Assembly (NCBI RefSeq): GCF_004138135.1
Contig: NZ_RYFD01000044.1
Span: 1 to 38,472 of the forward strand
Direction of reading: 5' to 3'
Length of the DNA stretch: 38,472 nt
Source of the DNA: Candidatus Oscillochloris fontis
Lineage (GTDB): Bacteria; Chloroflexota; Chloroflexia; Chloroflexales; Chloroflexaceae
Below are positions 33,353 through 38,472 of this stretch, one piece after another; position 1 is the stretch's first letter, and every line of letters starts with the position of its first letter. The notes below the pieces were generated by a model. The model did no database searches. It saw only the letters and a list, made by a program, of their open reading frames with translations, and was not told where the DNA came from. The translations under genes and the position numbers were made by a program.

Positions 33353-35515
33353 TTGCCGCGTATGGATCAAGAGCAGGTTGTTCTCTTCCGCCAGATCTAC
33401 TGGAATATTGATCACACAATTGGCCCAGCCTTCCTCTACGGGATCATCCTGATTACTTCCATTGTGATGACGTGGGGCATCTTGCGCGATATTGCCCGTT
33501 GGCGCAAGGGCCGCCCTGAGGCACGCATCGGCCAGATCCCCACCCGTGCGTTGGAGTTCTTCGCCCAACTCTTCGGCCAGAAGAAGGTGCTGCGCGACCG
33601 TCGCCCCGGTATGATGCACGCGCTGATCTTTTTCGGTTTCCTCACGCTCTTCATCGGTACCGATGTAATTGCGGTGGAAGAGGATTTTACCATTCCGCTG
33701 ATGGGTGAGGATGCCGGACGCATTCTGGTGGGCGGCTTCTACCAGAGTTTTGAACTGATCCTCGATACGCTCGGCCTCGCGTTTGTGGCCGGGTTGATCT
33801 GGGCCACCTGGCGCCGCTATCGCACCCGCCCCGACCGCCTCGATAATCGGCGTACCGATGGCTGGGTGTTGGGGGTGTTGCTCTTCCTCGGTATGGGTGG
33901 CTTTTTGGTCGAGGGGCTGCGCATTGCCAACCAGCAGTTCAATGGCCTGTGGGTCTATGAGCAGAGTTGGGCGCGACTCTCCTATGTTGGGTTTACCCTA
34001 GCAACAATCTTCCGCGCTATTGGTTTGGGTGAAGGGAGTGCAGTGGGCCTGGGGATTCATCAGGTACTCTGGTACACCCACGCCACCGCCACCTTTGCCT
34101 TCATCGCCACCTTGCCCTTCAGCAAGTTCCGCCACATCTTCTACACCCCACTCAATACCTTCTTCCGCGACACCAGCCCCAAGGGGGCGCTCGATGTGAT
34201 CCCCGATCTGGAGGCCGAGATCGAGAAGGACGAGCCGCGTTTGGGTGTGGCCACGCTGGGCGATCTGACCTGGAAGCGGCGCATGGATTTCGATGCCTGT
34301 ATGCGCTGTGGTCGCTGTCAGAGTGTCTGCCCCGCCCACGCCAGTGGTGCGCCACTCTCGCCCAAGTACATCATCTCCAAACTGGCCGATCTTCAACGCA
34401 GTGAGCCGATCCACTTTAGGGATGGTACGGTCAAGTTGCTGGCCGATCTTGAACCCGCCGAAGATTCGAAGCTGGATATTGAGACCCTGCCGCTCTATGG
34501 CAACCTCTTCAGCGAGCACGAACTGTGGGCCTGTACCACCTGTTACGCCTGTGTCCACGAGTGTCCGGCGATGATCGAGCATGTGGACGATATTGTGGAT
34601 ATGCGCCGCAATCTGACCATGATCGCCAGCGATGTACCCCAGGGCGTCAAGCGCGTCCTCGAAGGCATCGAGCGCCAGGGCAACCCGTGGCGCTTGCCCG
34701 CCCGTGAGCGCACCGCCTGGGCCGATGGCCTCGATGTGCCGGTGATGGCCGAGAAGGAAGAGGCCGAGGTGCTCTACTGGGTTGGCTGTGCCCCCAGTTA
34801 TGACGAGCGCTCCAAGCGGGTGGCGCGCGCCATGGTGCAACTGCTCCAGGCCGCCGGGGTGGACTTCGCCATCCTGGGTGAAGAAGAGACCTGTAACGGC
34901 GACCCGGCGCGGCGTATGGGCGAGGAGATGCTCTTCCAGGCTCAGGCCCAGCAGAATATCGAGACCATGAAGCAGTACACGTTTAAGCAACTTGTGACGA
35001 CGTGCCCGCACTGCTACAACACCTTCAAGAATGAGTACCCGCAACTGGGCGGAGGGGCCGGAGTGGATTACGAGGTGATCCACCACACCGAGATGCTGGC
35101 CGGGCTGATCAAGGCGGGCAAACTCAAGCCGGTGCGCGAGCTTGATGCGAAGGTGGTCTACCACGATCCCTGCTACATCGGGCGCTATAACGATGTCTAC
35201 GCGGCCCCCCGCAGCGCCCTGCGTGCCATCCCCGGCATTACGCTGCTCGAAGCGCCGGAGCGCAACCGCGAACGCGCCATGTGTTGTGGCGGCGGCGGCG
35301 GTAATGTCTGGTTGGAGGGCGAGGGCGAGCGTGACATCAACGCCATCCGCCTCGATCAACTCACCACCGATGAGCCAGATACGTTAGCGCTGGCGTGCCC
35401 CTTCTGTATGGTGATGTTTGAGGACGCAGCCAAGAATAGTGGCCGCGATGAGACCCTCAAACGCCGCGATATTGCCGAACTCTTGCTGGATGCGATAACG
35501 CCAGCACAGAGCTGA
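33353..35515 (+). CDS. etfD: Membrane Fe-S oxidoreductase, EtfD-like (ETF:menaquinone oxidoreductase)
   Basis: This protein of about 720 residues has an N-terminal cytochrome-b-like membrane domain (helices about 25-45, 85-105, 130-150, 182-200, 245-270), two [4Fe-4S] motifs (C316-x2-C-x2-C-x3-C-P and C394-x2-C-x2-C-x3-C-P) and two CCG-type domains, the second with C-C-G-G-G-G-G and C-P-F-C. This layout matches EtfD (Rv0338c-like), which passes electrons from electron-transfer flavoprotein, for example in fatty-acid oxidation, to menaquinone. The first CCG motif has a single Cys (E-T-C-N-G-D-P). The start is TTG at 33353 (AAAGGGG upstream) or ATG at 33362. No etfAB genes are in the window. 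Confidence 0.88.
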   Translation: MPRMDQEQVVLFRQIYWNIDHTIGPAFLYGIILITSIVMTWGILRDIARWRKGRPEARIGQIPTRALEFFAQLFGQKKVLRDRRPGMMHALIFFGFLTLFIGTDVIAVEEDFTIPLMGEDAGRILVGGFYQSFELILDTLGLAFVAGLIWATWRRYRTRPDRLDNRRTDGWVLGVLLFLGMGGFLVEGLRIANQQFNGLWVYEQSWARLSYVGFTLATIFRAIGLGEGSAVGLGIHQVLWYTHATATFAFIATLPFSKFRHIFYTPLNTFFRDTSPKGALDVIPDLEAEIEKDEPRLGVATLGDLTWKRRMDFDACMRCGRCQSVCPAHASGAPLSPKYIISKLADLQRSEPIHFRDGTVKLLADLEPAEDSKLDIETLPLYGNLFSEHELWACTTCYACVHECPAMIEHVDDIVDMRRNLTMIASDVPQGVKRVLEGIERQGNPWRLPARERTAWADGLDVPVMAEKEEAEVLYWVGCAPSYDERSKRVARAMVQLLQAAGVDFAILGEEETCNGDPARRMGEEMLFQAQAQQNIETMKQYTFKQLVTTCPHCYNTFKNEYPQLGGGAGVDYEVIHHTEMLAGLIKAGKLKPVRELDAKVVYHDPCYIGRYNDVYAAPRSALRAIPGITLLEAPERNRERAMCCGGGGGNVWLEGEGERDINAIRLDQLTTDEPDTLALACPFCMVMFEDAAKNSGRDETLKRRDIAELLLDAITPAQS

Positions 35516-35523
35516 GTGGCAGA

Positions 35524-35648
35524 GGAGGCTTCGCCGCCTCCGAAGAACTTTTTTTCGCTCATTTTGGCGGCTTCGCCGCCAAAATGAGCGAAAAAAGCAG
35601 GTCTGGGGCGCTGCCCCAACAGTGGGTTTGAGGGCGGCAGCCCTAAAC
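35524..35648 (-). repeat. Modular palindromic repeat R3, copy c (inverted)
   Basis: The order is reversed relative to copies a and b: GC-rich hairpin (35524-35547), large perfect hairpin (arms 35550-35571 and 35575-35596, loop TTC), TGGGGCGCTGCCCCA hairpin (35604-35618) and AGGGCGGCAGCCCT hairpin (35631-35644). The distal arm again has a new sequence yet pairs over 22 bp. It follows the EtfD-like gene. Confidence 0.85.
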
Positions 35649-35686
35649 TTCATGCCTATGCGGTGCAGCCGTTTACGCCGGAAAAG

Positions 35687-35716
35687 TTGCTCATTGGTAA
35701 TACGATGTTGTATAGT
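35687..35716 (+). promoter_or_regulatory. Candidate promoter of the response regulator
   Basis: TTGCTC (35687-35692), an 18-base spacer and TATAGT (35711-35716). The match is moderate. Confidence 0.45.
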
Positions 35717-35838
35717 ACGAGGAATGACACATATAACCATCAAGATCACGATCTATGAATGAAGCGCCCGTAGACAGATCCGGCCCACGTAGCGACCATG
35801 ACCTCTGGGCCGACCAACCGCCTAACCTTGGAGCCAGC

Positions 35839-36216
35839 ATGATCGGCCCACACCACATCACTATTTTGTTGGTGGATGACGAGCCTAGTGTACGCAACCT
35901 TCTGGTGCGTATCCTCCGCCGCGAAGGCTACCAGATCGTTGATGCCGCTGATGGACTCGAAGCCCTTGACCTCTTCGCTACTTCCTCAGATCACCCCATC
36001 CACTTGTTGATCACCGATCTTGACATGCCGCGCCTCGGTGGCATTGAACTCGCCCGTCATCTACGGGACACCAATCGGGTGCAACGGGTCATTTTTATGA
36101 CCGGCGATACAAATCGGATCGGCCCCCACACGCCCGAACATCATGCGCTGTTGCAGAAGCCGTTTCATCCCCACGTCCTGACCCAAATGGTCAATCAGGT
36201 GTTAGCCCAGCAGTAG
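35839..36216 (+). CDS. Single-domain response regulator (CheY-like receiver)
   Basis: This protein of about 125 residues consists of one receiver domain: acidic pair D13-D14, phosphoacceptor D60 in T-D-L-D-M-P, T88 in M-T-G-D and K107 in Q-K-P-F. There is no output domain, so it probably acts by protein-protein contact in a phosphorelay or motility pathway. The ATG at 35839 with TTGGAG upstream was chosen; an in-frame ATG at 35755 would add 28 residues without family similarity. No histidine kinase gene is adjacent. Confidence 0.88.
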   Translation: MIGPHHITILLVDDEPSVRNLLVRILRREGYQIVDAADGLEALDLFATSSDHPIHLLITDLDMPRLGGIELARHLRDTNRVQRVIFMTGDTNRIGPHTPEHHALLQKPFHPHVLTQMVNQVLAQQ

Positions 36217-36226
36217 TATCCCGCAC

Positions 36227-36769
36227 CTACTCGCTATACACCTCCGGCTTGAGAACGCCAATATAGGGCAGATTGCGGTAGCGCTCGGCATAATCTAGCC
36301 CATAACCCACCACAAACTCATTGGGTATGTCAAAGCCCAAATACTCCACCGGCACATCGGCGGTGCGGCGCTCTGGCTTGTTGAGCAGGGTACAGATGCG
36401 CAGGCTAGCCGGGTTGCGGCGTAAGAGTTGGCTGCGCAGGTAGGCGAGAGTCAGGCCACTATCAATAATATCCTCAACGATCAGTACGTGGCGACCAGCA
36501 ATGTCGGTCTCTAGATCCTTGAGCATCCGCACCACCCCACTCGACTGGGTGCTTTCGCCATAACTGGCCACCGCAATAAAGTCGAAGGTGAGCGGCAGAT
36601 CGATCGTCCGCACCAGATCCATCATGAACATGGAGCAGCCCTTTAGCACCCCGACCAACAACAGATCACTACGCGCACCATAATCGGACGTGATCTGGGC
36701 ACCCAAAACCTGCACCCGTTCCTGAATCTGCTTCTCATCAATCAGCACCTTGGCAATATCCGCCTGCAT
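36227..36769 (-). CDS. hpt: Hypoxanthine phosphoribosyltransferase
   Basis: This 180-residue purine salvage enzyme makes IMP or GMP from hypoxanthine or guanine and PRPP. The PRPP-binding motif is [13 protein letters not shown], with L-K-G-C-S at the N-terminal loop and S-Y-G in the flexible loop. The ATG at 36769 is seven bases after the tilS stop; GAGGAG at the end of tilS serves as its ribosome site. The tilS-hpt pairing is widely conserved. Confidence 0.95.
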   Translation of the reverse strand: MQADIAKVLIDEKQIQERVQVLGAQITSDYGARSDLLLVGVLKGCSMFMMDLVRTIDLPLTFDFIAVASYGESTQSSGVVRMLKDLETDIAGRHVLIVEDIIDSGLTLAYLRSQLLRRNPASLRICTLLNKPERRTADVPVEYLGFDIPNEFVVGYGLDYAERYRNLPYIGVLKPEVYSE

Positions 36770-36776
36770 GATCACG

Positions 36777-38195
36777 CTACTCCTCTTGTACACATCCAAT
36801 CCAGATATGATCCGTATCCGTTGTCACCTGAGCCGCAGTGCGCAGGCCAACAACCCATAGAATCTCCTCACCACGCACCAAAAGTGGCCACGCATCACGC
36901 AGATGTTGGGCGATCTTGCGATCCACAAAGAAATCTTGCAAGCGCCGACTGCCCACACCCCCAGCAGGACGGAAGCGGTCGCCGGGGCGACGGCCACGTA
37001 AGGCCAGCCCCGCCGCCAGCCGGGTGGGCAGCGCCAACCACCACTGGCTCGATGTCGCTGGTGGGGTGGTGCGTAGCTCACAGGCCCAGCCCGCGCCGAG
37101 ATCATAACGCCCCGGCAGGCTCAGATCGAGCCATGGCACAAGCAATTGCGGCACTGTGGCGGCAGGGCAAGATCGCCCAACAACCCAGATTCGCGCTCGT
37201 GTTGGGGCATAGCTCAGACGCAGCCCCTGGGCCAGATCGAGTTGGGGCGGAGCGCCAGCATCAAGGCAGGCGCGCGCCGCTTCGACTTGGGCGAAGCTCA
37301 GTTCTGCGACCCCCAAGCCACTCGCGGCCCGCCGCAACGCATAGCGCCGCAACGCCGGGTGCAACTCGCGCCACACCGTCAGATCGATCTCGATCTGGGT
37401 CGGGGCGACCGCAACCAAGCGCGGCCAGATCTGATCGAGCATGGTTTGAATATAGGCATAATCCTCCGCACAGATCTGGGCCGTCCGGCTGAGGGCGGCC
37501 ACAATCTGGGGATTGTCGCGGGACAGAACGGGCATGATCTGGTGGCGCACGCGGCTACGCGCATAGTGAGGGGAACGGTTACTCGGATCATCCGCCGGTT
37601 CGAGGTGCTGCGCGGCGCAATAGGCCACAATCTCGGCGCGAGTAGTGGTGAGCAACGGGCGGATCAGATCAGCCCCCAGCGCCGCTGTAGCCCCGATCTG
37701 CCACGCATGCCACGCCACATGATCGCGCATCCCGCGTAGCCCCGCCGGGCCAGCCCCACGCAATGCGTGAAGCAACACCGTCTCAGCCTGGTCATCGGCG
37801 GTGTGCGCCACCGCCAAGGCGTGAACCTGCTGCTGCTGCGCGATCTCGCTGAGGAAGGCGTAGCGCGCCTGGCGGGAGGCGGCCATCTTCCCGCGCCGCA
37901 AGCGCCGCGCCAGATCGGGGCCATCCACCTGCCCCAGGGTGATGGAGAGACCCCACGCGGCACACAACCGCGCCACGGCCTCCGCCTCCGCCGCCGATTG
38001 CGCGCCACGAAACCCATGATCAAGATGCGCAACATGCAATGCGGGGCCACCTTGGGCGTGCAGCCGGAGTAACACATGCAGCAGGCAGAGCGAATCGGGG
38101 CCGCCCGAAACTGCGACCAACACCCGACAATGAGGATCAAAGAGCCGCTGGGACTGCAAGAAGGTGTGTACCCGGTTGAGCAGCAGATCGTCCAT
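36777..38195 (-). CDS. tilS: tRNA(Ile)-lysidine synthase
   Basis: This 472-residue enzyme attaches lysine to C34 of tRNA-Ile(CAU), changing both codon reading and amino-acid identity. The PP-loop is S-G-G-P-D-S at 30-35, with H-L-D-H-G-F-R and [10 protein letters not shown] later in the N-terminal domain, and a C-terminal substrate-binding domain with R-R-P-G-D-R-F. Start ATG at 38195. It lies downstream of a tRNA with a CAU anticodon on the same strand, separated by a terminator. Confidence 0.95.
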   Translation of the reverse strand: MDDLLLNRVHTFLQSQRLFDPHCRVLVAVSGGPDSLCLLHVLLRLHAQGGPALHVAHLDHGFRGAQSAAEAEAVARLCAAWGLSITLGQVDGPDLARRLRRGKMAASRQARYAFLSEIAQQQQVHALAVAHTADDQAETVLLHALRGAGPAGLRGMRDHVAWHAWQIGATAALGADLIRPLLTTTRAEIVAYCAAQHLEPADDPSNRSPHYARSRVRHQIMPVLSRDNPQIVAALSRTAQICAEDYAYIQTMLDQIWPRLVAVAPTQIEIDLTVWRELHPALRRYALRRAASGLGVAELSFAQVEAARACLDAGAPPQLDLAQGLRLSYAPTRARIWVVGRSCPAATVPQLLVPWLDLSLPGRYDLGAGWACELRTTPPATSSQWWLALPTRLAAGLALRGRRPGDRFRPAGGVGSRRLQDFFVDRKIAQHLRDAWPLLVRGEEILWVVGLRTAAQVTTDTDHIWIGCVQEE

Positions 38196-38200
38196 ACAAC

Positions 38201-38248
38201 AAAAAAGAGTGTTGAGTGTTGAGCCTTGTATTACTCAACACCCAACAC
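38201..38248 (-). terminator. Rho-independent terminator after the tRNA
   Basis: On the minus strand a 15-bp stem (arms 38248-38234 and 38223-38209, one mismatch) with a 10-base loop is followed by TTTTTT (38206-38201). It lies just after the tRNA 3' end and before tilS. Confidence 0.8.
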
Positions 38249-38256
38249 CCATAGAC

Positions 38257-38331
38257 TGGTGCCGAAGGCGGGATTCGAACCCGCGACCTAACGATTATGA
38301 GCCGTTTGCTCTACCACTGAGCTACCTCGGC
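38257..38331 (-). tRNA. tRNA with CAU anticodon (elongator Met, or Ile if lysidine-modified)
   Basis: The 75-base sequence folds as a cloverleaf: acceptor GCCGAGG with CTTCGGC (one G-U), D-arm GCTC/GAGC, anticodon loop CTCATAA, T-arm GCGGG TTCGAAT CCCGC, discriminator A and encoded CCA. The anticodon CAU fits elongator Met, initiator Met or Ile2. The first base pair is a standard G1-C72, which argues against an initiator. Met versus Ile2 cannot be decided by eye; the anticodon arm CTCATAATCG also resembles E. coli tRNA-Ile2. Confidence 0.95.
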
Positions 38332-38342
38332 GAACGAGCTAT

Positions 38343-38372
38343 ATACTACCATGGCGGGGCCGGATGCGTCAA
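38343..38372 (-). promoter_or_regulatory. Promoter of the tRNA gene
   Basis: On the minus strand TTGACG (38372-38367), an 18-base spacer and TAGTAT (38348-38343), 11 bases before the tRNA 5' end. Confidence 0.65.
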
Positions 38373-38393
38373 ATTTTATCAGCAACGTAACTA

Positions 38394-38472
38394 TTCACAC
38401 TTGGGGTAAAGGAAGCTTCTGATTGACGCAAAGGCGCGAAGACGCAAAGGGTTGTTGCAGGCTTTGCGCCTT
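38394..38472 (-). repeat. R4 repeat, upstream of the tRNA promoter (runs off the window)
   Basis: Read on the minus strand it contains CTTTGCGTC, GCGCCTTTGCGTCAAT and TTTACCCCAAGTGTGAA, as at 33187-33265. The end GTGAA is 21 bases before the -35 box of the tRNA promoter. Confidence 0.85.

Noticed and set aside
35755-35838. N-terminal extension of the response regulator
   Set aside because: The 28 residues have no receiver similarity, and the ATG at 35839 has a better ribosome site, although the longer start cannot be excluded.
38164-38409. Plus-strand open frame giving a peptide with R-R-D-S-N-P-R-P
   Set aside because: It is the antisense reading of the tRNA gene, a known source of false protein annotations.

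Overview
This window looks like a chromosomal segment of a filamentous phototrophic or related member of the Chloroflexota (class Chloroflexia, probably Chloroflexales). The evidence is indirect: a CarH-type B12 photoreceptor next to phytoene synthase, an EtfD-like membrane Fe-S reductase, a lipoprotein-anchored peptide ABC transporter of the Chloroflexi style, MutS2 with CvpA, and many short palindromic intergenic repeats. No rRNA or taxonomic marker is present, so the placement is an inference. Where promoters can be read they are sigma-A/sigma-70 like, mostly with 17 or 18 bp spacers.

Layout. (1) 1-163: remnant of an insertion sequence. (2) 234-4251, plus strand: a zinc-finger (anti-sigma-like) protein overlapping an NAD-dependent epimerase, then ftsH with its own promoter and a long leader holding a large palindromic element. 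(3) 4320-19263, minus strand, read right to left: carH, crtB, an HtrA lipoprotein protease, a SNF2 helicase, a SWIM zinc-finger protein, cvpA, mutS2, a LysM membrane protein, an esterase, a cardiolipin synthase and an aldehyde dehydrogenase. (4) 19502-23553, plus strand, divergent from carH: a GDP-6-deoxyhexose reductase, a sugar-1-phosphate nucleotidylyltransferase, methionine aminopeptidase and three small proteins. (5) 23673-31354, minus strand: a peptide ABC transporter operon (binding lipoprotein, two permeases, two ATPases) followed by an orphan lipoyl E2 acyltransferase. (6) 31820-36216, plus strand: an M20-like protein lacking catalytic residues, an EtfD-like reductase and a single-domain response regulator. 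(7) 36227-38331, minus strand: tRNA(CAU), its terminator, tilS and hpt.

Functional links. CarH, CrtB and a consensus promoter overlapped by three 11-bp direct repeats form a candidate light-controlled carotenoid switch. The GDP-sugar genes and the epimerase point to surface polysaccharide. The transporter, the M20-like protein and EtfD suggest peptide or amino-acid use and acyl-CoA electron transfer to menaquinone. tilS-hpt is an old conserved pair, here separated from ftsH by about 32 kb.

The most unusual items are: a peptide-binding lipoprotein whose two halves appear in swapped order (circular permutation); three copies of a modular palindromic repeat whose large hairpin has different arm sequences in each copy yet pairs perfectly every time; the CarH operator candidate; an M20-family protein without its catalytic acidic residues; a repeat placed exactly 21 bp upstream of the -35 box of two unrelated promoters; and a 70-74 bp inverted-repeat element that sits on the stop codons of three genes.
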